Source: Labrys monachus (GTDB lineage Bacteria; Pseudomonadota; Alphaproteobacteria; Rhizobiales; Labraceae). From it: a stretch of 64,000 bases of DNA. How positions within the stretch are numbered: position 1 is the first letter of the stretch; each line of letters starts with the position of its first letter. Under the pieces are notes generated by a model. That model was not told the origin of the DNA and made no database searches. It saw only the letters and a program-made list of their open reading frames with translations. The translations under genes and the position numbers were made by a program. Shown here piece by piece: positions 9,113-17,647 of this stretch. Location of the stretch: positions 1,693,501-1,757,500 of the forward strand of contig NZ_JAUSVK010000001.1 in NCBI RefSeq assembly GCF_030814655.1, written 5' to 3'.

Positions 9113-10125
9113 GCGAGCAGGATATGGCCATGCCAACGTGGTGGCGGTCGGTGGTGCGGGACGTGGCGCTCGACCATGGTGGGCTCTTGATTGCGCTCGC
9201 GATCCTCATGGCGGTCGCCACGCTCTTTGCGCCCCATTTCGCCTCTATCGCAAATCTGCTCGACATTCTACGCCAGATGGCCTTCACCGGCGTCGTCGCG
9301 CTCGGAATGACGCTGGTCATCATCGCGGGCGAGATCGACATCAGCGTCGGATCGGCGGTCGCGTTCAGCTCCGCGCTCTTCGGGGTGGTCGCCGTCAACT
9401 TCGGCTGGCCGCTCCCCCTCGCGGCCGTTGCGGTACTCGCCTCGTCGAGTCTGGTCGGCCTCGCCGCCGGAGCGATCCGGGCCTTTTTCGGCGTACCCTC
9501 CTTTATTGTCACGCTGGCCCTGTTTTCGGCCCTCAAGGGTGCTGCATGGCTTCTGACCGACGCCATTCCGATCCCGATCCTCGACGACAGCTTCAATTGG
9601 TGGGGAACAGGCTCGCTCCTTGGCCTGCCAGTGCCGGCCCTAATTCTGATCATCGTCTTCGTCGTCTTCTCCGTGATCGCCAACCGCACGTCATTCGGCC
9701 GGTCTGTCTACACGATCGGCGGTAACGCAGATGCGGCGTATCTTTCGGGTATTCCCGTTGCCTCCGTGCGCACCGTGCTTTTTGGATTGACCGGCTTCCT
9801 GGCCGGCGTCTCCGGCCTGCTGCAGACCTCGCGCCTGGCGGCCGGCAATGCCGATATGGGTACCGGCCTGGAATTCGCGGTGATCACGGCCGTGATCGTG
9901 GGCGGCGCCAGCCTGTTCGGCGGCAAAGGCTCGATGCTCGGCACCATGCTTGGCGGCCTTTTCATCGCGGTCCTGAACAACGCCATGGTCTTGTTCGGCG
10001 TCAACTCCTACGCCCAATACGTCGCCAATGGTCTGGTGGTCTTGCTCGCAGTGTTGATCAGCACGTTGCGTTCACCCGGCACGCCGGCGTCCAATTTGTT
10101 CGCATCCTTCAAGAAACGCCACTAA
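9109..10125 (+). CDS. Sugar ABC transporter permease (RbsC-like)
   Basis: 338 aa from the ATG at 9109, which overlaps the ATPase stop in ATGA. Several hydrophobic helices and the signature GEIDISVGS (typical of the BPD_transp_2/RbsC family) followed later by GGNADAAYLSGI identify the inner-membrane channel. It forms the importer with the two preceding gene products. Confidence 0.93.
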   Translation: MSEQDMAMPTWWRSVVRDVALDHGGLLIALAILMAVATLFAPHFASIANLLDILRQMAFTGVVALGMTLVIIAGEIDISVGSAVAFSSALFGVVAVNFGWPLPLAAVAVLASSSLVGLAAGAIRAFFGVPSFIVTLALFSALKGAAWLLTDAIPIPILDDSFNWWGTGSLLGLPVPALILIIVFVVFSVIANRTSFGRSVYTIGGNADAAYLSGIPVASVRTVLFGLTGFLAGVSGLLQTSRLAAGNADMGTGLEFAVITAVIVGGASLFGGKGSMLGTMLGGLFIAVLNNAMVLFGVNSYAQYVANGLVVLLAVLISTLRSPGTPASNLFASFKKRH

Positions 10126-10157
10126 CCACGTCACAATAACCGAAAGGAAAAACTCCG

Positions 10158-10466
10158 ATGCAACCGCAATTCAACCTGACCGCAACCCTCCATGCCAAGC
10201 CGGAAAAGCGAGAGGCCCTGGTGGCATTGCTTTCCAGTTTCGTCGGCAAGTCCCGTTCCGAGCAGGGCTGCGTCGACTATCATTTCCATGTCAGCATGGA
10301 TGATCCGAACATGTTCTATTTCTATGAGAACTGGGCTGAGCGCGCGGATTTCGACCGCCATATCGCTTTGGACTATCAGAAGGACTGGTTTGCCAAGCAA
10401 GGCGAGTATCTCGCCCAGCCGGTCGAGCTGCGCTTCTTCGAGATGATCAGCCCGTATGATCGGTGA
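10158..10466 (+). CDS. ABM-domain (antibiotic biosynthesis monooxygenase) protein
   Basis: 102 aa, a single small alpha-beta barrel: FNLTATLHAKPEKREALVALL, SRSEQGCVDYHFHVSMDDPNMFYFYENWAERADFDRH. The family includes quinol monooxygenases such as YgiN and many catabolic proteins of unknown reaction. An AAAGGAAA ribosome site precedes the ATG. It follows the permease by 32 bases, so it is part of the importer operon and probably acts on the imported compound. Confidence 0.85.
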   Translation: MQPQFNLTATLHAKPEKREALVALLSSFVGKSRSEQGCVDYHFHVSMDDPNMFYFYENWAERADFDRHIALDYQKDWFAKQGEYLAQPVELRFFEMISPYDR

Positions 10467-10507
10467 AGCCGATCCGAGGAGATCATTGACCAAGGAGGGA
10501 AGCACAC

Positions 10508-11035
10508 ATGACCAACGATGAACTTCGAGCCCTGAACAAGAGCCGGCAGATCCAGCAGATCGCCTGGGTGACCCGAGACCTCGAAAAGTCGATGCAGGCC
10601 TGGATTGACGTTCTTCGCATCGGGCCCTGGCGCGTCTTTCGCTTCACTGACAAGACCGTCAAGAACCTCAGGGTCGGAGGCCGCCTGGTTGAGGAGCCGT
10701 TCGAGTTCCGCATCGCGATCACCCATGTCGGAGCCATGGAGATCGAGCTGATCCAGCCCGTGCGGGGACCGATGATCTACGAGGATTACATCCGGCGGCG
10801 GGGCGAAGGCCTGCATCACATCAAGGAAAAGCTCCCCGACGACCGAATGGGGGAGATTGTCGCGGACTACGAGGCGCGGGGGATTGCGGTGACCCAGACC
10901 GGGCAATTCGTGGCCGATTTCCATTTCTACCTGGACACCGAACCAAGTCTGGACTTCGTCTACGAACTCGGCAACTGCCCCTATCAGGATTTGCCGCCGG
11001 AGATGGTTACCATCTATCCGCCGGAGCCGGCGTGA
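10508..11035 (+). CDS. VOC-superfamily (glyoxalase-like) protein
   Basis: 175 aa with the pattern of a vicinal-oxygen-chelate enzyme: QQIAWVTRDLEKSMQAWIDVLRIGPW at the start of the first beta-alpha-beta module, HVGAMEIELIQPV, and GEGLHHIKE in the second. The family includes epimerases, dioxygenases and isomerases that bind a divalent metal. AAGGAGG lies upstream. The first about 63 residues are nearly repeated in the chimeric gene at 23332-23970. The operon position suggests a step in breakdown of the imported substrate. Confidence 0.87.
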   Translation: MTNDELRALNKSRQIQQIAWVTRDLEKSMQAWIDVLRIGPWRVFRFTDKTVKNLRVGGRLVEEPFEFRIAITHVGAMEIELIQPVRGPMIYEDYIRRRGEGLHHIKEKLPDDRMGEIVADYEARGIAVTQTGQFVADFHFYLDTEPSLDFVYELGNCPYQDLPPEMVTIYPPEPA

Positions 11036-11043
11036 CGGAAAAG

Positions 11044-11066
11044 CCCCGCATCCCCAGGATGCGGGG
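11044..11066. terminator. Perfect hairpin between VOC and oxidoreductase genes
   Basis: CCCCGCATCC (11044-11053) and GGATGCGGGG (11057-11066) pair over ten bases with a three-base loop, nine bases after the VOC stop. No T-run follows, so it may be an attenuating or RNA-stabilising stem rather than a full intrinsic terminator. Confidence 0.5.
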
Positions 11067-11123
11067 AAGTCTCCAACGATAGGGCCGGCATTCAAGCCGC
11101 CTGCCGCAAATAGAGCTGGGCTC

Positions 11124-12149
11124 ATGAGCGAAATGACAGCGTGCGTAAACTGGGGCGTTCTGGGCTCCGCCTGGATCAACAACCTTGCCATTCCCGGGCT
11201 GTTGACGGCGGGCAACGCCCGTCTGCTGGCCGTATCGAGCCGCCGGCCGCACGTCGCCGAAGCGGACCGCCTCCGTTGGGGGGCTGACAGGGCCTATGCC
11301 TCGTACCAACTGTTGTTGGAGGACCGCGACATCGAGGCTGTCTACATCCCCCTTCCCAATCACCTGCACTGCGAATGGGTGGTCGCTGCCCTTCGAGCCG
11401 GCAAACATGTGCTGTGCGAAAAGCCCCTGGCGCTCTCGCTGGCGCAGGTCGAGGAGATCGAGGCGGCGGCGACGCGCGCGGACCGTCAAGTGATGGAAGC
11501 CTTCATGTATCGCTTCGCCCCGCGTTGGGTGCGAGCGATGGAGCTGATTCGCTCTGGCCAGATAGGCGAGGCTCGCCTCGCTCGGATAACGCTGGGCTTC
11601 AAGCAGTTCTACGACAGTTACAATATTCGGTTCGACCCTGGCGCGGGCGGCGGTGCGCTGTGGGACATGGGTTGCTATGCCGTCAATATGAGCCGTCTCA
11701 TCTTCGGCGCTGAGCCGGTCGCCGCCTTGGCGACGCAATGGGTCCGCCCGGACGAAAAGGTGGATACGACGACATCGGGTGTGCTGGACTTCGGCGGCGG
11801 CCGAACATCGATCTTCTCGGTCTCCTTCGACCACATCAACCCGTTGAGTCAGGTGGAGATCGTCGGCACCGACGGATGGATCAGCATGCAGGGCACCGGA
11901 ATGCGCGGTGAACCCTTCACCCGTCTCCTCTCGCACCGTTTCGGCGACGAAATTTTCCTGGACGGCGTCGAACCAACAATTGAGAATTTTCCCGCCGCCA
12001 GCATGTTCGCGGCGGAGTTCCGGGAATTCAGCAGGGCCGTGCTGGCCGACGAGCGCCCCCTCTACGCGATGGAGGATGCCCGCGCAAATGCACGGGCCGT
12101 CATCGCGATCGCCGAAGCGGCTTCGAAGCGTGTCACAGTCGCTGTATAA
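11124..12149 (+). CDS. Gfo/Idh/MocA-family NAD(P)-dependent oxidoreductase
   Basis: 341 aa. The Rossmann start NWGVLGSAWINNLAIPG, then VYIPLPNHLHCEWVVAALRAGKHVLCEKPLAL, contains the family EKP motif whose lysine is catalytic. GGGALWDMGCYAVNMSRLIFG is the usual helix near the active site. Such enzymes oxidise or reduce sugars, inositols and glycosides. It is the last gene of the importer cluster, after a perfect hairpin. Confidence 0.92.
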   Translation: MSEMTACVNWGVLGSAWINNLAIPGLLTAGNARLLAVSSRRPHVAEADRLRWGADRAYASYQLLLEDRDIEAVYIPLPNHLHCEWVVAALRAGKHVLCEKPLALSLAQVEEIEAAATRADRQVMEAFMYRFAPRWVRAMELIRSGQIGEARLARITLGFKQFYDSYNIRFDPGAGGGALWDMGCYAVNMSRLIFGAEPVAALATQWVRPDEKVDTTTSGVLDFGGGRTSIFSVSFDHINPLSQVEIVGTDGWISMQGTGMRGEPFTRLLSHRFGDEIFLDGVEPTIENFPAASMFAAEFREFSRAVLADERPLYAMEDARANARAVIAIAEAASKRVTVAV

Positions 12150-12340
12150 CGCGCCGCCAAATCGGAAATCGACGTCGCGCATCGGTTCGGCGTCGCCGAC
12201 AGAATGGCGCACGGCCTGTCGAGGCGGTCGTTTCGCCGTGAGAGCAGGTGTGAAGAATACTGATTTTAACGAAATTTCCCAAGATTGGCCCTGGAGGTGT
12301 GCGGCTAGGTGCGACGCCGGATGATTGCCGCCCCGGCGAG

Positions 12341-13747
12341 CTATGCCGCTGGGGCGAGGCGGTCGCGCCGCATCCAGCGCCCGGTCAGCAGCACGGCGAC
12401 GACCAGCAGGCCGGCGACGAGGCCCATCCAGATGCCCGAGCCGCCGAAACCGTAATGGAAGGCGAGCAGGGCACCGAGCGGGAGGCCGGCGAGCCAGTAG
12501 CCGATCGCCGCCAGCAGCATCGGGGCCCGCGTGTCATGCAGGCCGCGCAGCATGCCGGCTGCCACGACCTGGGCGCCGTCGGCGATCTGGAACAGGCCGG
12601 CGAAGACGAGGAACAGCGCGGCGCGCGCCACGACCTCGGCGTTGGCGGGATCGTTCAGGTCGATGAAATTGCCGATCAGCAGACGGGGCGCCAGCAGCAT
12701 CAGCAGCGCCGTCACCGCCATGGAGCCGACGCCGAGGGCATAGGCCGTCCAGCCGGCGCGGGTGATGGCCCGGGCGTCGCGCGCGCCATAGGCGCGGCCG
12801 ACCCGTACCATGGCGGCCTGGCCGAGGCCGAGCGGCACCATGAAGCTGATCGACGCGATCTGCATGGCGATGCCATGGGCCGCGAGGTCGACCTCGCCGA
12901 CGAGGCCCATCAGGATGCCGGCGGCGTTGAAGACCGCGACTTCGAAGATCAGCGTGACCGCGATCGGCACGCCGAGCCTGAACACCTGCATGAGCCGCTC
13001 GACATCAGGCCGACCGAAGCGGTGGAACAGCCGGAAACGCCGGAAGGGCCGGGCGAAGGCGAGGGAAGCGGCGAGCAGGAGGAAAAGGCTCCAGGTCGCG
13101 ATGGCGGTGCCGATACCCGCGCCCTGCGGGCCGAGCGCCGGCAGGCCGAGCCGCCCGAAAAGCAGCGCCCAGGCCATAACCGCGTTAACGAGGATCGCTG
13201 CCAGCGCGGCCCACAGCGCCGAACGCGGCCGGCCCATCGCCGTGGCGGCCGAACGCAGGGCGATGTAGCCGACGAAAGGCGGCAGCGCCCAGCACAGCCC
13301 GGCCATGTAGCGGCCCGCCTCCGCGGCGATGGCAGGGGTCTGGCCGAGCAGCCGGAAGATGGTTTCGGCCTCGGCGAGGCAGGCAAGACCCGGCAGCGAC
13401 ACCAGCGCGGCCGCCCACAGCCCCTGCTGCACCGTCCGGCGCACGTCGTCGGTGGCGTCGGCGCGGGCGCCGAGCTGCCGCGCGACCATGGGCGCGACCG
13501 CCGTCACGACACCGAGGCCGATCATCGCGAAGAAGAAGAAGAGATTGTTGGCGAGCGTGACGGCGGCGAGCGTGGAGGCGCCGAGCTCGCCGACCAGGAT
13601 GAGGTTGGTCGTGGTCAGGGCCAGCTCGACGAGGTTGGTGAGGATCAGCGGCAGGGCGAGGACGCAGGTCGCCCAGGCTTCGCTGCGCCATGAGCCGCCG
13701 TGAAGCCAGGCATTCCGGTGCCCCGTCGCCGAGGTCGTGTTTGCCAT
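12341..13747 (-). CDS. MATE-family multidrug efflux transporter (NorM-like)
   Basis: 468 aa from the ATG at 13747 (MANTTSATGH). Twelve hydrophobic stretches are visible, beginning LALPLILTNLVELALTTTN. Two halves each show the MATE pattern, for example GASTLAAVTLANNLFF and MVARQLGAR in the first and GEVDLAAHGIAMQIASISFM in the second. These inner-membrane pumps expel cationic drugs in exchange for Na+ or H+. The substrate is unknown. It lies downstream of the fsr gene on the same strand, separated by three hairpins. Confidence 0.92.
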   Translation of the reverse strand: MANTTSATGHRNAWLHGGSWRSEAWATCVLALPLILTNLVELALTTTNLILVGELGASTLAAVTLANNLFFFFAMIGLGVVTAVAPMVARQLGARADATDDVRRTVQQGLWAAALVSLPGLACLAEAETIFRLLGQTPAIAAEAGRYMAGLCWALPPFVGYIALRSAATAMGRPRSALWAALAAILVNAVMAWALLFGRLGLPALGPQGAGIGTAIATWSLFLLLAASLAFARPFRRFRLFHRFGRPDVERLMQVFRLGVPIAVTLIFEVAVFNAAGILMGLVGEVDLAAHGIAMQIASISFMVPLGLGQAAMVRVGRAYGARDARAITRAGWTAYALGVGSMAVTALLMLLAPRLLIGNFIDLNDPANAEVVARAALFLVFAGLFQIADGAQVVAAGMLRGLHDTRAPMLLAAIGYWLAGLPLGALLAFHYGFGGSGIWMGLVAGLLVVAVLLTGRWMRRDRLAPAA

Positions 13748-13774
13748 GGTCGTTTCGTCCCGTCCCAAGCAGAA

Positions 13775-13807
13775 TTTTCGGGTCCATCCGACGGATGGAC
13801 CCGAAAA
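13775..13807. repeat. Perfect 16-bp inverted repeat (hairpin 1 of 3)
   Basis: TTTTCGGGTCCATCCG at 13775-13790 is exactly repeated in inverse at 13792-13807, with a single base between them. Lying 28 bases before the MATE start, it could sequester the leader of that mRNA or bind a dimeric protein. Read on the minus strand, the A/T-rich ends resemble a bidirectional terminator. Confidence 0.6.
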
Positions 13808-13831
13808 CTGCTGCGTTCTTTCAAGAATCTT

Positions 13832-13869
13832 GCCGAGCGTCACGGGCGAGAATACCCGTGACGCTCGGC
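13832..13869. repeat. Perfect 15-bp inverted repeat (hairpin 2 of 3)
   Basis: GCCGAGCGTCACGGG (13832-13846) pairs with 13855-13869 across an eight-base loop. It is the middle of three perfect stem-loops in the fsr-MATE spacer. Confidence 0.6.
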
Positions 13870-13878
13870 TTGGAATTG

Positions 13879-13914
13879 GAGCGGGGGCCGCACCGTCGGA
13901 CGCGGCCCCCGCTC
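13879..13914. repeat. Perfect 13-bp GC-rich inverted repeat (hairpin 3 of 3)
   Basis: GAGCGGGGGCCGC (13879-13891) pairs with 13902-13914 across ten bases. It lies 54 bases after the fsr stop and would terminate or protect that transcript, though no T-run is present. Confidence 0.55.
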
Positions 13915-13967
13915 GGATATGTGAATGGCGGCCGTCCGGCGGAGCGGCGGCCGCTACCCTCGCGCCG

Positions 13968-15200
13968 TCAGGCCCTGGCCGGTGCCGGCCGCTCGATATT
14001 GGGCAGGAACAGGGTCAGCAGGCCGATCATCGGCAGGAAGGAGCACACCTTGTAGACGAATTCGATGCTGGTCCAGTCCGCCAGCACGCCGAGCGCGGCG
14101 GCGCCCAGGCCACCCATGCCGAAGGCGAAGCCGAAGAACAGCCCGGCCACCATGCCGGTCTTGCCCGGCACCAGTTCCTGCGCGAACACGATGATCGCCG
14201 AGAAGGCCGAGGACAGGATGAAGCCGATGATCACGGCGAGCACAGTCGTCCAGGTCAGGTTGGCGTAGGGCAGGGCCAGGGTGAAGGGCAGCACGCCGAG
14301 GATCGAGACCCAGATCACATATTTGCGCCCGATACGGTCACCGATCGGACCGCCGATCAGCGTGCCGGCCGCCACCGCGAACAGGAAGACGAACAGGTGG
14401 ACCTGGGCCTCCTGCTGCGACAGGCCGAACTTCGAGATCAGGTAGAACGTATAGTAGCTCGACATCGACGCCATGTAGAAGAACTTGGAGAAGATGAGCG
14501 CGAGCAGGATCACCAGGGACACGATGACGCGCGTCTGCGACAGGGTGTTGACCGTGGTCGCCAGCCGGGACTTGTGGCCCGACGCGATGTTGCGCCGATA
14601 GGCCGCGTACCAGTTGCCGACGTTCCACAGGATGAACATGGCGAGCAGCGCGACCGCCGAGAAAGCCGCGATGGAATGCTGGCCGAAGGGCAGCACGATG
14701 AAGGCGGCGAGCAGCGGCCCGATCGAGGAGCCGAGATTGCCGCCGACCTGGAACACCGACTGGGCCAGACCGGTCTTGCCGCCCGACGCCATGCGGGCGA
14801 CGCGCGAGGATTCCGGATGGAACACCGACGAGCCGGTGCCGACCAGCATGGCCGCGAGGAGCACCAGGTAATAGCTCGGCGCGAAGGCCAGCATGATCAG
14901 GCCGACGAGGCTGAAGCCCATGCCGATGGTGAGCGAATAGGGTTGGGGTCGATGGTCCGTATATAGGCCGACCACCGGCTGCAGCAGCGAGGCGGTGAGC
15001 TGGAACGCCAGGGTGATCAGGCCGATCTGGCTGTAGCTGAGCGCGAAATTGTCCCGCAACATCGGATAGATCGCCGGGATCAACGATTGGATGGTGTCGT
15101 TGAGGCAATGCGAAACGCTGATCGCGATGAGGATGGAATAGGCCGTGCGATCCGGCTGGAAGGCCGAGGCCGAGGACAATGTCGGTGCTTTGGCGTCCAT
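13968..15200 (-). CDS. fsr: MFS transporter, fosmidomycin-resistance (Fsr) type
   Basis: 410 aa with about twelve membrane segments. The N-terminal half is very close to E. coli Fsr as remembered: SHCLNDTIQSLIPAIYPMLR, ITLAFQLTASLLQPVVG, LVGTGSSVFHPESSRVARMA and GLAQSVFQVGGNLGSS. Fsr exports fosmidomycin and related compounds using the proton gradient. The protein sits in the inner membrane. Which compound is exported here is unknown. Confidence 0.92.
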   Translation of the reverse strand: MDAKAPTLSSASAFQPDRTAYSILIAISVSHCLNDTIQSLIPAIYPMLRDNFALSYSQIGLITLAFQLTASLLQPVVGLYTDHRPQPYSLTIGMGFSLVGLIMLAFAPSYYLVLLAAMLVGTGSSVFHPESSRVARMASGGKTGLAQSVFQVGGNLGSSIGPLLAAFIVLPFGQHSIAAFSAVALLAMFILWNVGNWYAAYRRNIASGHKSRLATTVNTLSQTRVIVSLVILLALIFSKFFYMASMSSYYTFYLISKFGLSQQEAQVHLFVFLFAVAAGTLIGGPIGDRIGRKYVIWVSILGVLPFTLALPYANLTWTTVLAVIIGFILSSAFSAIIVFAQELVPGKTGMVAGLFFGFAFGMGGLGAAALGVLADWTSIEFVYKVCSFLPMIGLLTLFLPNIERPAPARA

Positions 15201-15625
15201 AGTCAGTCAGTAGACCGGCGGATCGACGCCCAAGGCGCAATTCCGGTGCTATCCCTTGTTGTGGCGTGTCGATCCGGCGCCGCTGTCGCAGACGAGCCCG
15301 AGCATGCCGATGTCGCGGGGCTGGGTCGGGGCGATGACGTCACTGTGGGGAGTGGAGTCATGGAATGCGAGAGCCACACGGGTGTGTGTTCTATCCGATC
15401 GCCTCCGCCAGGGAAATATCGAGACGCGCCGTCATTTATGAAACTTCGTTATGCGATACATCACGAATACGCGATGAAGCGCGGAACAAAAGGCATCTGC
15501 CGCCCGGGGAAGACTTCCGGTTGCCGGCAAGCGGGGCGCTGGGGCAGGATCGGCTGGTGCGAATCGAACTTTCCGCCGGCGATCGCCCGCGACCCGCCGG
15601 TCCGGCCGGGACTGAAGGGATCATC
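15201..15625. other. Divergent intergenic region, no gene seen
   Basis: This 425-base region separates the outward-reading fsr gene and the secreted protein at 15626. It should hold both promoters. I see no convincing reading frame, hairpin or consensus promoter in it. Confidence 0.4.
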
Positions 15626-16051
15626 ATGAAGCGTCTTGCGATCTTGAAGCGTCTTGCAATCCTGGCCGTTGCCGCGCTGCTGGCGGGCATGCCGGGGCTC
15701 CCGGCGTCCGCTTCGCAGGCCGGCGCGAGGGAGCGCTTCCTGGCGGACCTCCAGCAGGCGCTCGGCAGGAGCGACGGCGCCTGGCTCGCCGGCCATATCG
15801 ACTATCCGCTGACGGTCCGCGGCCGGCACAAGGCGCTCATCAAGAGCAAATATGCCTTCCTGACCTCCAGCCCCGGCCTTCTCGGGCCGAAGCTGCGCGC
15901 GGACGTGATGGCGCAGAGGCCGCAGGACCTGTTCTCGAACTGGCAGGGCATGATGATCGGCAGCGGCGACCACAATATATGGGTGCACGACACTTCGCCG
16001 GACCCGGGCAGGCCGGATTATCGCATCTTCGCCATCAACGGCGCGAACTGA
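15626..16051 (+). CDS. Small secreted protein of unknown function
   Basis: 141 aa from the ATG at 15626, with AAGGGA upstream. The signal peptide starts with KRLAIL twice in a row (an 18-base tandem repeat in the DNA) and continues AVAALLAGMPGLPASA. The mature part includes ERFLADLQQALGRSDGAWLAGHIDYPLTVRG and ends DPGRPDYRIFAINGAN, resembling small NTF2-like periplasmic proteins. No catalytic motif is visible. It is probably transcribed alone. Confidence 0.75.
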   Translation: MKRLAILKRLAILAVAALLAGMPGLPASASQAGARERFLADLQQALGRSDGAWLAGHIDYPLTVRGRHKALIKSKYAFLTSSPGLLGPKLRADVMAQRPQDLFSNWQGMMIGSGDHNIWVHDTSPDPGRPDYRIFAINGAN

Positions 16052-16084
16052 CGCGCCGCGACGTGACGCTGTGAGGCGAGGCGC

Positions 16085-16258
16085 TCAGATCGCTTCGTTT
16101 TCGGCGCTCGCCACGCGGTCGATGTGGCCGCGATAGATGCCGATATCCATCAACTCGCGATAGCCGAGCTGCGGGCGGACGGTCGCGGCGCGGCGGCGCT
16201 GGCGGCGGAAGGCCGCGACGCGGGAGGCGAGGACGGTGAGGAGCGAGGAGGTGGTCAC
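16085..16258 (-). CDS. DUF1127-family mini-protein
   Basis: 57 aa, read from a GTG at 16258. An arginine-rich middle (FRRQRRRAA) is followed by LGYRELMDIGIYRGHIDRVA, the DUF1127 signature (RELxDIGIxRxxI). In alphaproteobacteria DUF1127 proteins are short arginine-rich peptides that bind RNA or affect phosphate and RNA metabolism. The start is uncertain because no strong ribosome site precedes it. It is convergent with the secreted protein ending at 16051. Confidence 0.75.
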   Translation of the reverse strand: MTTSSLLTVLASRVAAFRRQRRRAATVRPQLGYRELMDIGIYRGHIDRVASAENEAI

Positions 16259-16438
16259 GGCTGAAATCCGAAGGAGATGCGTTGTTGCGCAGTCCTATAC
16301 GCCAAATCAGGCGAAAACCGTGTGAAATCGCACGCTTATTCGCGTATGTCGGGCATGCTCGCATCGCATGGTTGCAAGTGGGCACAACAACCCGCCCCTG
16401 TGTGCTCGGATAAGCGGAGGAGCGCAATCCGTCACGCC

Positions 16439-16473
16439 CCGGGCATGTCCCACGGCTGCCGGGACGAGCCCGG
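16439..16473. repeat. REP-like palindrome
   Basis: CCGGGC-N2-GTCCC (16439-16451) pairs with GGGAC-N2-GCCCGG (16461-16473), flanked by GTCA and TGAC. This resembles the extragenic palindromes common in rhizobial genomes. The rest of 16259-16608 holds no gene I can support. Confidence 0.5.
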
Positions 16474-16608
16474 CAATGACGATCCCGAACCGTAACGGGC
16501 CGAGGCCGCGACGGACCCGGCCGCCATTTTATTCTGGATGCCGGTATCGGACCGGGGCATGAAGGGAAGCCATCGACCGGTGGCACCAACCATGAGGCGG
16601 GGGAAACC

Positions 16609-17625
16609 ATGCAAAGACATCTGTCGGCATTTCTGCTTTCAGCACTGGCTCTCGCCTTGCCGATCCTGGCCGGACCGTCCCGGGCCGACGAGCCCATGCA
16701 AGGCTTGTTCAAGGCGCATCAGGCCTGTCCTGCGCTGCAGTCGATACGCAAGCAGACCAACCCTGGTGACGTCAAGCTGCAGCCGGAGCGCAGCTACAAG
16801 CTCCTGGCGAAGAACAAGCCGGATGCGAGCTATTACCGGGTCGAGGTCGAAGGGGCGTCCCCTCCGGAGCGCTGGGTGCCGGTCGACTGCGGCGAAACCG
16901 CAAACGCATCCGGCAAGGCGCCGGAGCCGGCCGCGCCGGCGGAGCCGGGCAGCGCGGCGGGCGAGGGCGGCCGGGCCTATGTGTTCGCGGTGAGCTGGCA
17001 GCCGGCCTTCTGCGAAGGGCTTCCCGACAAGACCGAATGCCGGACGCAGACGGCGGATCGCTTCGACGCGACCCACTTCACCCTGCACGGCCTGTGGCCG
17101 CAGCCGCGCCGCCTCGCCTATTGCGGGGTGCCGCAGGCCGACATCGAGGCCGACCGGTCGAAGCATTGGGATCGCCTGCCGGAGCCGGTATTGCAGCCCG
17201 CCACGCGCCGGGCCTTGGAACAGGCGATGCCGGGCACCGCCTCCTTCCTCGACCGGCACGAATGGGTCGAGCATGGCAGCTGCTTCTTCGAGAAATCCGC
17301 CGAAGCCTATTTCAGCCGCGAGGTCGCCCTGATCGCCCAGCTCAACGCGTCGCCGGTGCGCAAGCTGTTCGCCGACAATATCGGCAGGCAGATCCAGGCG
17401 AGCGCCATTCGCGCCGCCTTCGACGCGGGATTCGGGGCCGGAGCCGGCGAGCGCGTGCGGGTGGCTTGCAAGCGCGACGGCGATCGCCGCCTCATCGTCG
17501 AGCTGACGATCGGCCTGCGCGGCGATGTCGGCGACAATCCTTCGCTCTCGACGCTGATCGCCGGCGCGTCCCCGACGGATGCCGGATGCAGCGCCGGCCT
17601 CGTCGACCGGGTCGGCCTGCAGTGA
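16609..17625 (+). CDS. Periplasmic ribonuclease T2 family protein
   Basis: 338 aa with a signal peptide (QRHLSAFLLSALALALPILAG). Both active-site boxes are intact: CAS I FTLHGLWP (His160) and CAS II HEWVEHGSC (Glu218, His222). RNase T2 enzymes cleave RNA through a 2',3'-cyclic intermediate and are secreted or periplasmic. The region before the catalytic domain (28-120) is an SH3-like or linker segment not found in E. coli RNase I. Cysteines at 135, 144, 172 and 225 fit the disulfides of the family. Confidence 0.93.
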   Translation: MQRHLSAFLLSALALALPILAGPSRADEPMQGLFKAHQACPALQSIRKQTNPGDVKLQPERSYKLLAKNKPDASYYRVEVEGASPPERWVPVDCGETANASGKAPEPAAPAEPGSAAGEGGRAYVFAVSWQPAFCEGLPDKTECRTQTADRFDATHFTLHGLWPQPRRLAYCGVPQADIEADRSKHWDRLPEPVLQPATRRALEQAMPGTASFLDRHEWVEHGSCFFEKSAEAYFSREVALIAQLNASPVRKLFADNIGRQIQASAIRAAFDAGFGAGAGERVRVACKRDGDRRLIVELTIGLRGDVGDNPSLSTLIAGASPTDAGCSAGLVDRVGLQ

Positions 17626-17647
17626 GCGCAGCGGCCGGAGGCGAGGC

